DNA of 64,000 nucleotides, from the NCBI GenBank assembly GCA_964651515.1, contig CAZYYB010000001.1:1-64000 (forward strand), given 5' to 3'. A program made the position numbers and the translations under genes. The stretch is from BOG-1184 sp964651515 (GTDB taxonomy: Bacteria; Fibrobacterota; Chitinivibrionia; Chitinivibrionales; Chitinispirillaceae). The notes beneath the pieces are model-generated. The model was not told the origin of the DNA. It ran no database searches and worked only from the letters and a program-made list of their open reading frames with translations. Positions 8,545-17,555 of the stretch are shown here, one piece after another; the stretch's first letter is position 1; each line of letters starts with the position of its first letter.

Positions 8545-9278
8545 CAGTCCACTCCCTCATAAAAGACCTGGTCGAGTACCAGGCCGCAGGCCGGCGCGGT
8601 CGTCCCGGCGCGCCGGCGATCCTTTGCCGCGAGCAGGTCGGCCATCGAATCGGTAATACGTCCCCTCCCGATATCGATGAGCGTTCCCATGATGGAACGC
8701 ACCATGGTATAAACGAACCGGTTCGCCTCGATGGTAAAAACCCTGAGATCGTTCTCGATGGTAAGCGATGCACGGCTTACCCTGCAGCGTGCATGCCTTG
8801 CGCCGCTTCCCGCGGCGCAAAACGTACTGAAATCGTGCTCGCCGCAGAGCAGCCGCGCCGAGGATTCCACCTTGTCCCAATCGATGGGATAAAATACCAT
8901 CCATACCCGCTTGAAGAGGAGCGGCCTCTTGTGCGGGCACAGGAAATACCGGTACCGCCGTGACACTGCCGAGTAGCGGGCGTGGAAACGCTCCTCCACT
9001 GCCTGCAAATGATAAACGGCGATATCGGCCGGCAGCAACGCATTGACCGATAATTCAACAGCCGCCGGGCGGATGGCCGCATCGGTTTCCAGATGGGCGC
9101 CCTGGCTCCGGGCATGGACACCCGCATCGGTGCGGCCCGCACCGATGACCCGGCACTTTGCGCGCAGGACGATACCGAAGGTCGTTTCGAGCGTTTCCTG
9201 TATGGTCGGCGCATTAAGCTGCCGCTGCCATCCGCCATACCGGGTTCCATCGTACTCGACCCTGAAAAAATACCTCAT
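8544..9278 (-). CDS. truA: tRNA pseudouridine(38-40) synthase
   Basis: A 244-residue TruA. It begins with the family signature VEYDGTRYGGWQRQ, has the catalytic Asp in GAGRTDAGVHARSQ, and NRFVYTMVRSIMGTLIDIGRG near the end. It isomerises uridines 38-40 in the tRNA anticodon arm. Length is normal. Start and stop are coupled on both sides: 4-bp overlap with holA upstream and 1-bp overlap with htrA downstream. Confidence 0.96.
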   Translation of the reverse strand: MRYFFRVEYDGTRYGGWQRQLNAPTIQETLETTFGIVLRAKCRVIGAGRTDAGVHARSQGAHLETDAAIRPAAVELSVNALLPADIAVYHLQAVEERFHARYSAVSRRYRYFLCPHKRPLLFKRVWMVFYPIDWDKVESSARLLCGEHDFSTFCAAGSGARHARCRVSRASLTIENDLRVFTIEANRFVYTMVRSIMGTLIDIGRGRITDSMADLLAAKDRRRAGTTAPACGLVLDQVFYEGVD

Positions 9279-10411
9279 GGCGCTTTCCGCTCACCGACGG
9301 CCGCGTGTGCCCGGACTATTCGAAAACAGAGCATCTCAAGCGAGTTTCTGCCGGGTTCGATTCTGCCGGTTTTTATTCCGGTATCGAAATCGAGCAACCA
9401 GGCCAGAATCATCGAAAGCTCCAGCTCTGAAAAGCGATTCGCCTGGTCGACCACGCCCGATTTGATGATCACCGGATAAATTCTTTTCTCCTGCCCGTCC
9501 CGGAGGAGACCCGCCGCTTTGCCGATCGCCATTGCGCTTGCCGTCTGCCGGGGGTTATTCGAGCCCTTCGAAGTCGCAAAGACCCGTCCGGTTTCCGGGT
9601 TTGCCGCAAGGAATTTCCGTATCCGGAAGAGCGCCCAGAAATGTCGGGCCAGAGCGCCGGAGATAACCGGCATGTAAACATTGACCGAAAAAAGATTGTC
9701 GATGATACGGAGCGCAACCCGGAAATCCTGCCTGCCGAGCGCGGCAGCCAGTTCAAACGGCGCAATCTCGCGATAGCCTCCGGTAATGGCATCGATGGAA
9801 GCACGGTCGATCGCCTTTCCCGGAGGAAGGGACAGATCGATTTTCTGCAACTCGGAGTTCAGGAGATCCAGGTCGTAGCCCACCCGGTCGGCGAGGTAAT
9901 CCGCATCGGTTTTTGCGATGCGTCTGCCGGTGAACCGGGGCACATTCGCAACGAGCCAGGCGCCGATTTCGTAGTCGCGGGGCCGACTGAATTCGGCAAC
10001 CATGAAGGTCGGGGGGGCTGCCTTCGATCGTTCGTCGGCACGGAGCTTTTTGACAATAGTGCCGGCTTCTTTCCGGTCGCCGTCGATTTCAATGATGCAA
10101 TAGATGCCGGGGATTTCGCTCGCAAGCGCCGCATCCAGGTCATCGAGGTCTTCGCTGGCAAGGGTTTGGGCATGCGGCAGATGAAAAATGCGGGTCTCCG
10201 GAAACAGCGACGGCGCAAGCATCCGCTGGATAAAAATCGCGCCGGTTTCGAGAGCACTGTCCCAGCGCTCCCGAGTGCAGGGTCCCTCGCGTCCGGAAAT
10301 ATCGGTTGCTATCGCCTCGCGTTCCCGCTCCCTGCTCACCGTATCCTCGCCCCACAGGACGAAGGAATGCACGGATTTCGGTATCGAGGTTGCCCCGGAT
10401 TCGATGGTCAT
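9275..10411 (-). CDS. holA: DNA polymerase III delta subunit
   Basis: A 378-residue HolA-type clamp-loader subunit. It shows SFVLWGEDTVSREREREAI at the N-terminus, the region corresponding to the AAA+-like fold, GYDLDLLNSELQKIDL in domain II, and the C-terminal collar domain (RIRKFLAAN, LELSMILAWLLDFDTGIKTG). It opens the sliding clamp with the tau/gamma and delta-prime subunits. I place the start at ATG 10411, which overlaps the waaA stop in ATGA fashion; an upstream in-frame ATG at 10501 would extend it about 90 bp into waaA. Conservation is moderate, as usual for this family. Confidence 0.85.
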   Translation of the reverse strand: MTIESGATSIPKSVHSFVLWGEDTVSREREREAIATDISGREGPCTRERWDSALETGAIFIQRMLAPSLFPETRIFHLPHAQTLASEDLDDLDAALASEIPGIYCIIEIDGDRKEAGTIVKKLRADERSKAAPPTFMVAEFSRPRDYEIGAWLVANVPRFTGRRIAKTDADYLADRVGYDLDLLNSELQKIDLSLPPGKAIDRASIDAITGGYREIAPFELAAALGRQDFRVALRIIDNLFSVNVYMPVISGALARHFWALFRIRKFLAANPETGRVFATSKGSNNPRQTASAMAIGKAAGLLRDGQEKRIYPVIIKSGVVDQANRFSELELSMILAWLLDFDTGIKTGRIEPGRNSLEMLCFRIVRAHAAVGERKAP

Positions 10412-11673
10412 GGTATCAGCGGCTCCACGAAACGCTGCTGCTGGTTCATTTGTTCCGCAAAGAGCGTCGCTGCCGCGGAGAATTTCCCCGAATTGGTCCA
10501 CAGGGAACGTTCCGCACAGACGGCGAGCTCCCTTCCGTCATTTACCTTGAATCCGACTCCGGCGGCGAGTAATTTCTCGCATCCGGAATGCTGGGAAAAA
10601 TAGTACGGCCCGAAGAAAACAGGAATCCCGAATCGCGCCGGTTCCCAGACATTATGGCCGCCGATATTCTCAAAGGTGCCGCCGACTACCGCGGCATCCG
10701 CAAGACGATACATGTTGTCGAGAATGCCGAGTTTCTCGATAAGACAAACATCAAAAACCTCACTGGTCTCGGTATCGTGAAGACGCCTGACCGAAGGACC
10801 CAGTTCCCGTGCAATCTCTTCCGATTCTTCAAGATGCCGGGGAACGACGACGCATTTGCAGGATCGGCCGCGTTTTTTCAGTTCATCAAGGCAGGTCCTG
10901 AGTACCGTTCCTTCCCCTTTATGCAGGCTGCCGGCCGTAATGACGACATCTCGCTCAAGAAGGAGGAGTTGCCGCCGAAGAGTATTCCTTTCCCCGACGT
11001 TCGGGCGGTTGATCCGGATGTATCCTTTGATGTTGCCCACGATATGAAGCGTTTCGGGTCTGACGCCGAGCTTCAGGAATCTGAAGGCATAGGTGTCGTT
11101 CTGCACGAGCACAACATCGAGGCGACGCATGAAAGATCGAATAATTCCGGATATCCTTCGATAGTTGGAAAAGGATCGTTCCTCCATCCGCGCATTGGCT
11201 ATGCCCACCGGAATGCCTGCGGTAAAACATGCGTGCAGCATAGCCGGCCACAATTCGGTTTCGAGGAGCCACACCCTCGATATGCCGAAGGTAGTGAGGA
11301 GCGACCGCATAAGCGGCAGCGTATCGAGCGGAAGGAACCCCACCGCGATGACCGAAGCGTCTTTCAAACGACCGAGATACTCAACGCCGGCCTGTGTGGT
11401 GGCGGTAACCACATAGCAATCATCGGGATTGCGCGCCTCCAGCATCGTCAGGAACTGCTTCAGAAGTTTGGCTTCGCCCAGCGATGCCGCGTGTACCCAG
11501 ACGACGGCCCGGGACCGATGCTTGCGCACGATGTGCGGCAGGCTTTGTCTTTCGACAATATTCCACCCTTTTCGCCTTCCGACGCCTCCAAGAATAGGCA
11601 GGATGCCTCGCCTGATTCCTTCAAGGAAGAAGCTATAGACTCCCACGCAGCAATTAATTGTGGCGTTGTTCAT
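10408..11673 (-). CDS. waaA: 3-deoxy-D-manno-octulosonic acid (Kdo) transferase
   Basis: A 421-residue GT30 enzyme that adds Kdo from CMP-Kdo to lipid A precursor at the inner membrane. An N-terminal hydrophobic stretch precedes VWVHAASLGEAKLLKQFL, the acceptor-domain signature with the catalytic Glu. The C-terminal donor domain has VVPRHLEESEEIARELG and DAAVVGGTFENIGGHNVWEPARFGIPVFFGP. Its presence implies an LPS-bearing outer membrane. I use ATG 11673 (MNNATINCC) rather than 11736, since the extra residues do not look like family sequence. It heads the minus-strand run to the nitroreductase. Confidence 0.93.
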   Translation of the reverse strand: MNNATINCCVGVYSFFLEGIRRGILPILGGVGRRKGWNIVERQSLPHIVRKHRSRAVVWVHAASLGEAKLLKQFLTMLEARNPDDCYVVTATTQAGVEYLGRLKDASVIAVGFLPLDTLPLMRSLLTTFGISRVWLLETELWPAMLHACFTAGIPVGIANARMEERSFSNYRRISGIIRSFMRRLDVVLVQNDTYAFRFLKLGVRPETLHIVGNIKGYIRINRPNVGERNTLRRQLLLLERDVVITAGSLHKGEGTVLRTCLDELKKRGRSCKCVVVPRHLEESEEIARELGPSVRRLHDTETSEVFDVCLIEKLGILDNMYRLADAAVVGGTFENIGGHNVWEPARFGIPVFFGPYYFSQHSGCEKLLAAGVGFKVNDGRELAVCAERSLWTNSGKFSAAATLFAEQMNQQQRFVEPLIP

Positions 11674-12055
11674 AAGAGACCAGTCACGGCCGGGTCGTAT
11701 TCGCCATCCGGTGAAAGCCCGACCATCGCACACCATCGAAAGATCGTACCGCTCCCGGCTCGATGTCGGGTTTTTAAAAAGAATGAATTATTCTTCACTT
11801 CAACCTTGCTTGAAGTTTTTATAGAAATATCCATGGTCACCCCTTCGAAATATGGATGAACGCTTATGGATGAGCACTAATTATAATAGTAGAAAATACT
11901 TAATGAGCTCCCGGCTTTAAACACCGCCTCCCAAAAAACCAAGGTCTTACATTGACTTCTTTGCCCAGCTGAGGTATTTTTCATGATTATTTCAAGCCCA
12001 ATAGATTTTGAAGTCGTGGTACGATGTCCGATGAACAGCGTTCAAAAGGCGATGC
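11674..12055. other. Divergent intergenic region
   Basis: About 380 bp between waaA (minus) and the 12056 gene (plus). It is AT-richer than its surroundings and contains a 6-bp inverted repeat (CTTCAA-CCTTGC-TTGAAG) near 11797-11814. The plus-strand promoter at 11952 lies in it. No RNA gene or other coding region was recognised. Confidence 0.5.
11952..11980 (+). promoter_or_regulatory. Sigma-70-type promoter for the 12056-16932 cluster
   Basis: TTGACT at 11952-11957, 17-bp spacer, TATTTT at 11975-11980. It lies about 75 bp upstream of the first ATG of the plus-strand cluster. Confidence 0.5.
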
Positions 12056-13330
12056 ATGCATAAGAGTAACTCTTTTCGATGGTTTTCTCCCCTCTATTCC
12101 CTTATTTTCTTGGTTTCTTTCTGCAGTACCAACAATTCAACGGACCTTGGCGGCAATCTTGTACAGAACACCTATAAGCACTTTCGTTCCTATTCCATGG
12201 ATAGTTCAGCCGTAATAAGCACGTTTACCCTTCCTCAAAAGGGCGACTCGGGTTTCGGTATCCATGAGGTGTCCGGGAGCCAGATGCTTATCGGAACGGA
12301 TAGCGGGGAAGTCGCCGCCGGGTTTGTGCGGTTTCCCTGCATACCCGATACGTTTCCGACCCGTAAGTATATTCCAACGACCGATACCCTCAGATCCATC
12401 GTTCTTCGCTTCTGGAACGATACCGCCCTGACGGCCTTCGGCCTGCAGGTCTGGCGATCGGATGAAATCTCGCACGCTCTCGCCCACGCACTCTCTCCCA
12501 ATACCTCCGTTGCCGGCGATTTTCTGGTCGATACCTTGCAGATCCTGATGAAAGACACGCTGAATGCACCCGATTCCATCGTGCTGCTTCCCGGCAAATC
12601 GAACGGCCTGGCCGAAGCAATTTTTAACGCATGCACGACGTCGAATGTGGCCGAAGCGATGAACAGTGCATTTCAGGATACCTTCAGCTTTATTATTTCC
12701 AACCCCAACCCGTCTTCGGGCATTCTCCGCATGTTCGGCAATCCGCAGCTTGCCGTAAAATTCAAGCGGGGAAGCGATACGACGCCGGTAAATTACTACG
12801 GCTCGACCCGCACTTCATATTATATTGCGGCCGAGCAGAACCCGGGAACCCTTTCGCCAAAACTCTCCTATGCGTCGAAGAAGACCTATGTCATTGAGTA
12901 TGACGCAACCAAACTGTGGGATTCTCTTGCCGGGTTCGATTCCGGATCGGGCTTCACCACCTCCCAGATCATATCGGCTTTCGACTCCCTGTACCGACCC
13001 GGCGAAACCGATACCATCAGTCTCCGTTACCTGCTCTGGGACACTCTGACGCACGACGGTATCCGTCTCGACTCGCTGTTTGCCCATCCGCAAAGTCCTC
13101 CCGGCGTCGTGACGCTCTACGGGAACGACACCGCGCAGGCAAATATGGCTCAGTCGCTGCAAATCATCAATATTCTTGAAAATCATGCGGAAAACCCGCC
13201 CACAGGAGTGCAGCCCCTTCAACCGAAATTATACCTCTACCTTCGACTGAGCGAAGACGTCAATCAAATATGGAGAAAGTCGAGCTATTCCAGTCTCCCG
13301 TTCCTGCATGTCACCGCGGCCTCGCATTGA
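12056..13330 (+). CDS. Secreted protein, unknown function
   Basis: A 424-residue protein with an N-terminal hydrophobic segment (LYSLIFLVSFCS) that looks like a signal peptide; the Cys there is not in a canonical lipobox. The rest is rich in Ser, Thr, Asp and beta-type sequence (DTFSFIISNPNP, YVIEYDATKLWDSLAG), with no motif I recognise. The pattern resembles large surface or periplasmic proteins of the FCB group. It lies 10 bp upstream of the outer-membrane protein gene, so the two are probably cotranscribed and may work together at the cell surface. Confidence 0.75.
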   Translation: MHKSNSFRWFSPLYSLIFLVSFCSTNNSTDLGGNLVQNTYKHFRSYSMDSSAVISTFTLPQKGDSGFGIHEVSGSQMLIGTDSGEVAAGFVRFPCIPDTFPTRKYIPTTDTLRSIVLRFWNDTALTAFGLQVWRSDEISHALAHALSPNTSVAGDFLVDTLQILMKDTLNAPDSIVLLPGKSNGLAEAIFNACTTSNVAEAMNSAFQDTFSFIISNPNPSSGILRMFGNPQLAVKFKRGSDTTPVNYYGSTRTSYYIAAEQNPGTLSPKLSYASKKTYVIEYDATKLWDSLAGFDSGSGFTTSQIISAFDSLYRPGETDTISLRYLLWDTLTHDGIRLDSLFAHPQSPPGVVTLYGNDTAQANMAQSLQIINILENHAENPPTGVQPLQPKLYLYLRLSEDVNQIWRKSSYSSLPFLHVTAASH

Positions 13331-13340
13331 TGGATAGGTT

Positions 13341-14573
13341 ATGAATAAAAAATTAATCGGGACCGGGATTGCTGCGCTTATCCTCTGCGGTTCGCTCAGC
13401 GCGCAATCGATACTCTCCCTGGAATATCCCGGCGGTTTGCCGCTTTCCCATTCGACCGGCTCCTCGCTCGGTCTGGAGGGTGCCGGAACCGGCGTTCAGA
13501 ATGATTATTTCGGCATGGGCGATAACATCGCGAATATCGGTGCCACCAATCGGGCGGTTTTTTCCGGGGTAGCGTCATTGAATCTGGTGGATATCCGGGA
13601 TAATGGGAGCACCGGACTCCTTTATTCGATACTGCCGAGGCTGCTTTCATTTGAGGTCCCGGTTGCCACCCTGGGAACCTTCGGCTTCTCGTTCGATGAG
13701 CGCAGCTCAACCGATTTCAATACCACCACCCTCAGTGGACCCGCCGATACCAGCCGCATCGCCAGCGTCGGAGGCATCAAAGCGTTGCAGTTCGGCTGGG
13801 GGCACGCCATCAATCGCCTGATGTTTGTCGGTCTGAGTTACGAGAGACTGCTCTATTCAAGTTATACGCTCAACCGATACTCGACAAACGATCCCACCGG
13901 CGGGTTTCCCCTGGTCGATACGAGCCGGTACTCTTCGGAAGCCAATGCATTACGGGGGGGAATCCTGCTCCCGATTCAGAAATTCACGGTAGGGTTGAAT
14001 GGTGAAATCGTATTCAATGGCCCACCGGGAAGCGCCCGGTTCTCCCAGACGGGAATTTCCGACTCGCTGCTGAATATTTACCAGGATACCAGCTCCCGCG
14101 GCTTTCTCTTCCGGCTTCCCTCATCGTTTTCGGCGGGCGTTTCCTACGTGCCCTCTCCAAAATGGCTCATTGCCGCTTCCACGGACCTGACCTTCTGGGG
14201 CTCCTATTCCTACGCACTTCCGATCAATGTCAATGAGATCACCGCGTATACCGTTCACAACACGGTCTCGGTTTCGGCGGGCGGGCAATACATCCCTGCG
14301 CCGAATATGCTGATGCCGCAGTACTGGCAGATCATGCGCTACCGCGCAGGCGTTCGATACAGCGAATTGCCGGATGGAAATTCACACGAAGCCGCGCTTA
14401 CCCTCGGCGTCGGCCTTCCCCTTTTGAGCGGGGGGGGGCTCCTCGACCTCAACGCGGAATTCGGAAGCCGGAGCGACACCCGTTTCGGCGGGTATGGGGA
14501 AAATTTCTGGCAGTTTTCAATCGGACTCGACGGCGGTCGTCAATGGTCGCAAAATACCGGGATTCGCTATTGA
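13341..14573 (+). CDS. Outer-membrane beta-barrel protein (FadL/PorV-like pattern)
   Basis: A 410-residue protein with a signal peptide (LIGTGIAALILCGSLSAQS, cut near residue 22). The mature part alternates hydrophobic and polar residues as in beta-barrels, with features such as GMGDNIANIG near the N-terminus and SAGVSYVPSPKWLIAASTDLTFWGSY later. It ends in repeated strands FWQFSIGLDGG and a terminal aromatic residue (NTGIRY), as in barrel proteins. The exact family is uncertain. The preceding secreted protein is 10 bp upstream; the following DUF4912 gene overlaps its end by 31 bp. Confidence 0.72.
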   Translation: MNKKLIGTGIAALILCGSLSAQSILSLEYPGGLPLSHSTGSSLGLEGAGTGVQNDYFGMGDNIANIGATNRAVFSGVASLNLVDIRDNGSTGLLYSILPRLLSFEVPVATLGTFGFSFDERSSTDFNTTTLSGPADTSRIASVGGIKALQFGWGHAINRLMFVGLSYERLLYSSYTLNRYSTNDPTGGFPLVDTSRYSSEANALRGGILLPIQKFTVGLNGEIVFNGPPGSARFSQTGISDSLLNIYQDTSSRGFLFRLPSSFSAGVSYVPSPKWLIAASTDLTFWGSYSYALPINVNEITAYTVHNTVSVSAGGQYIPAPNMLMPQYWQIMRYRAGVRYSELPDGNSHEAALTLGVGLPLLSGGGLLDLNAEFGSRSDTRFGGYGENFWQFSIGLDGGRQWSQNTGIRY

Positions 14574-15286
14574 GCCGTGCCCGGGCCGCCGGCCCGGGGC
14601 TTGACTTTCACACCGTATTCGCCGAATGCCGACAAGCCATGGCAACTTTGCGAAGTCAGGAAAATACCGGTTTCCTTCCGGCTGCGGCGCAAAAGAACGG
14701 CCTCCGGTCCGCCTATAACGATACCTATCTCCGCATTCTGATGCGCACCCCCGGAGAGCTCTTCGCTTTCTGGGAGTGTTCGCCCGAATCCGTCCGCGCT
14801 GCGGTAGAAACGGCCGGCCGCGACGGACGTGGATTCCGGCCCATTCTCCGCCTCTTCGATGCCGGTTCGCAGCCGGACGATTGCGGACAGGCAGTGGCCG
14901 ATTACCCGCTTGAAAAGGGAGAGGACTCCCGCTACATCCCGGTTCCGCAGCAGGGGCGGCCCTATCGCCTCGAATGCGGCATTGCAACCCGTTCCGGCCG
15001 GTTTATCGCCCTGTGCGCCTCGAACGAAATCCGGGCTCCGCTGGCGGCTTCGCACCCGGCAACAATAGAAACGGCCGGGGACCGCCAGGCGATGTCCGGG
15101 GCGGAGCCGCATCCGGGTTTCGAACCCGACCGGCAGACGGCTCCCTGCGCCGGCCACGTTCCCGCGGTACCCGCACCGTTCCGCTCCCGCGAAGAGGTAA
15201 CCCGGCTCATGGGCGGCGGCACGCCGGGAGGTCATGTTCCCTCCTCCGGGGACGGAGCGAGCCGTCATCGTTCCCCCGTATGCTGA
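14543..15286 (+). CDS. DUF4912 domain protein
   Basis: A 247-residue protein. Its central part (about residues 60-160) carries the DUF4912 pattern DTYLRILMRTPGELFAFWECSPESV and RPYRLECGIATRSGRFIAL, a compact beta-rich domain thought to bind carbohydrate. The C-terminal ~80 residues are low-complexity and proline/glycine-rich. No signal peptide is seen, so it is probably cytoplasmic. DUF4912 genes often precede GH57 enzymes; here the GH57 start (ATGCTGA at 15280-15286) overlaps the DUF4912 stop by 7 bp, implying coupled translation and a shared role in alpha-glucan metabolism. Confidence 0.83.
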   Translation: MVAKYRDSLLSRARAAGPGLDFHTVFAECRQAMATLRSQENTGFLPAAAQKNGLRSAYNDTYLRILMRTPGELFAFWECSPESVRAAVETAGRDGRGFRPILRLFDAGSQPDDCGQAVADYPLEKGEDSRYIPVPQQGRPYRLECGIATRSGRFIALCASNEIRAPLAASHPATIETAGDRQAMSGAEPHPGFEPDRQTAPCAGHVPAVPAPFRSREEVTRLMGGGTPGGHVPSSGDGASRHRSPVC

Positions 15287-16932
15287 ATTCTCCGCACTTC
15301 CCGGAGCCGCTCTCCTCGCCCCGGGGATACCTGTGCCTGGTCCTCCACGCCCATTTGCCGTTTGTCCGACATCCCGAACACCCCTATATGCTCGAAGAGA
15401 ACTGGTTCTTCGAGGCGCTCACCGAAACCTATCTTCCGCTGCTGACGCATTTTGAAATGCTTTTCGATGACGGTGTCCCGTTTCGCCTGACCCTCTCCCT
15501 GACGCCGACCCTCTGCGCCATGTTTTCGGACCCGCTGCTTCAGGAGCGGTATATCCGCCATCTTGAAAAGCTCATCGAGCTTGCCGGAAAAGAGATCGAC
15601 CTGACCGGCCGGAGCGAACCGCATTTTTTCGCGACGGCGCGGATGTACCGCAATCGATTCCACTACCTCCATGAGCTCTATACCGGCATTTACAACCGCG
15701 ATCTCGTTGCGGTGTTCAGGCGGTTCCAGGACCTCGGGCTCATCGAGATCATCACCTCCAGCGCAACGCACGCCTTCCTGCCGAACATGCAGCACAATCC
15801 GGCGGCGGTTGAGGCGCAGGTCGCCATTGCGGTCGATGACTACCGCCGGCTCTTCGGCCGAAAGCCGCGGGGCATCTGGCTGCCGGAGTGCGGGTACTAC
15901 CCCGGTCTCGAATCGATTCTCGCCCGACAGGGCCTGGGCTACTTCTTCGTCGATTCACATGCGCTGGCCTTTGCCGACCCCGAGCCGCTCCGCGGAATCT
16001 ACGCCCCCCTTGTCTGCAAAGATGCGCCGGTCGCCGCCTTCGCCCGCGACCAGGAGTCGTCCAAAGCGGTGTGGAGTGCGGACGAAGGGTATCCCGGCGC
16101 CCCGGACTATCGGGAATTCTATCGCGACATCGGCTTCGAGCGCGACCTGGAATACATCGGGCCCTACATCGACCCGATCGGCGCGCGTGTCCAGACCGGC
16201 ATCAAGTACTGCCGGGTGACCGACCGGAAGAATCCGGACAAGCAGCCTTACCGGAGGGAAGCCGCCCTCCGCCTGGCCGATGAGCATGCGGCCGATTTCG
16301 TCCTGAACCGGCTGCGGCGGGTGGAGCAGGTCTCCCCGCTTCTCGACCGGCCGCCGGTCATCGTTTCTCCCTACGATGCCGAGCTCTTCGGCCACTGGTG
16401 GTACGAAGGGCCGGAGTGGCTCAATTTCCTCTTCCGCAAGATCGCGTACGAACAGGATGCCCTCCTGCCGGTTACCCCCTCGGAGTATCTCGCCCGCCAC
16501 GGCGAAAACCAGCGCGGAACACCGCTCTTTTCGAGCTGGGGAGAGGGCGGGTTCTCCGCCATGTGGATAGACAAAAGCAATGACTGGGTTCCCCGCCACC
16601 TCTCGCGAATGGAAGAGCACATGCAGCGCGCGGCACAGGCCCGCCCCGACGCCCGCGGCCTCCTGAGGCGTGCCCTCAATCAACTGGTCCGGGAACTTCT
16701 CCTCGCCGAATCGAGCGACTGGACCTTCATCATGAAAACCGGCACCATGGTGCCCTATGCGAAGCGAAGGGTGAAGGAGCATATCGAGAATTTTTTCAGG
16801 ATCGAGGAAGCAATCGCCGGCAACCGGCTCGATGCGTCATTCATCGCCGCTCTCGAAGAACGTACCCCCCTTTTCCCCGGCCTCGACTATTCGGTCTATG
16901 CCCGACCCCGGGAAAAGGCCGGAAGGCAATAA
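15280..16932 (+). CDS. GH57 1,4-alpha-glucan branching enzyme-like protein
   Basis: A 550-residue glycoside hydrolase family 57 protein with DUF1957-type C-terminal part. Visible motifs: GYLCLVLHAHLPFVRHPEHP at the start (GH57 motif I), GIWLPECGYYPGLE (motif III with the catalytic Glu), VSPYDAELFGHWWYEGPEWL (motif IV with the catalytic Asp), and SSDWTFIMKTGTMVPYAKRR near the end. The likely reaction makes alpha-1,6 branches in glycogen. Length is typical. Start ATG 15280 overlaps the DUF4912 stop; sequence upstream in this frame is not GH57. It complements glgC at 4089-5405. Confidence 0.93.
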   Translation: MLNSPHFPEPLSSPRGYLCLVLHAHLPFVRHPEHPYMLEENWFFEALTETYLPLLTHFEMLFDDGVPFRLTLSLTPTLCAMFSDPLLQERYIRHLEKLIELAGKEIDLTGRSEPHFFATARMYRNRFHYLHELYTGIYNRDLVAVFRRFQDLGLIEIITSSATHAFLPNMQHNPAAVEAQVAIAVDDYRRLFGRKPRGIWLPECGYYPGLESILARQGLGYFFVDSHALAFADPEPLRGIYAPLVCKDAPVAAFARDQESSKAVWSADEGYPGAPDYREFYRDIGFERDLEYIGPYIDPIGARVQTGIKYCRVTDRKNPDKQPYRREAALRLADEHAADFVLNRLRRVEQVSPLLDRPPVIVSPYDAELFGHWWYEGPEWLNFLFRKIAYEQDALLPVTPSEYLARHGENQRGTPLFSSWGEGGFSAMWIDKSNDWVPRHLSRMEEHMQRAAQARPDARGLLRRALNQLVRELLLAESSDWTFIMKTGTMVPYAKRRVKEHIENFFRIEEAIAGNRLDASFIAALEERTPLFPGLDYSVYARPREKAGRQ

Positions 16933-16991
16933 TTCCCTTTTGTGCCGGAAAAAGCTATATTATCGATTATACTGAAAAAAGGGGACCCTTC

Positions 16992-17555
16992 ATGCGGAAA
17001 TTCATGCTTGCGACACTCGTGTTGTGGTTGACAGCAACCGGCGGCGAACCGCCCGCAGCGCATGCGCAGAAAGGAGCCGTTGCCATGCCCGCATTGTCCG
17101 TAACGAGCCAGGCGTTTAAAAATATGCAGCCCCTCCCCGGGAGGTACGGCTGCGACGGCGACGATATTTCGCCGCCGCTCTCCTGGAGCGGCATTCCGGC
17201 GGAAGCGGCGAGTATCGCCCTCATCTGCGACGACCCCGATGCGCCCCGCGCCGCCTGGGTCCACTGGGTTGCGTACGATCTTCCCCCCACCTGCAAAGGA
17301 TTGCCGGAAGGGGTGGAAAAGAGCAAGACGCTCTCCACGGGCGGCTCCCAGGGGAAAAACGACTTTCAAAAGATCGGCTACGACGGTCCCTGCCCGCCGG
17401 GAGGAACCCATCGATACTTTTTCAAGGTTTACGCGCTCGACACCCCGCTCAAGCTGCCTCCCGGAAAAACCAGGCACGAGGTCGAAAAGGCGATGAAGGG
17501 ACATATCCTGGCACAGGGCGAGATCGTCGGGACGTATACGGGTAAGCGGAACTGA
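16992..17555 (+). CDS. YbhB/YbcL-type phosphatidylethanolamine-binding-like protein
   Basis: A 187-residue PEBP-family protein (Raf kinase inhibitor-like in name only). A signal peptide (MLATLVLWLTATGGEPPAAHAQ) leads to a mature domain with RYGCDGDDISPPLSW, the ligand-pocket DDPDAPRAAWVHWVAYDLPP, and the conserved CPPGGTHRYFFKVYALD. Bacterial members are periplasmic and of uncertain function. AGGGGACCCTTC precedes the ATG. It stands alone, 59 bp after the GH57 gene. Confidence 0.93.
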   Translation: MRKFMLATLVLWLTATGGEPPAAHAQKGAVAMPALSVTSQAFKNMQPLPGRYGCDGDDISPPLSWSGIPAEAASIALICDDPDAPRAAWVHWVAYDLPPTCKGLPEGVEKSKTLSTGGSQGKNDFQKIGYDGPCPPGGTHRYFFKVYALDTPLKLPPGKTRHEVEKAMKGHILAQGEIVGTYTGKRN

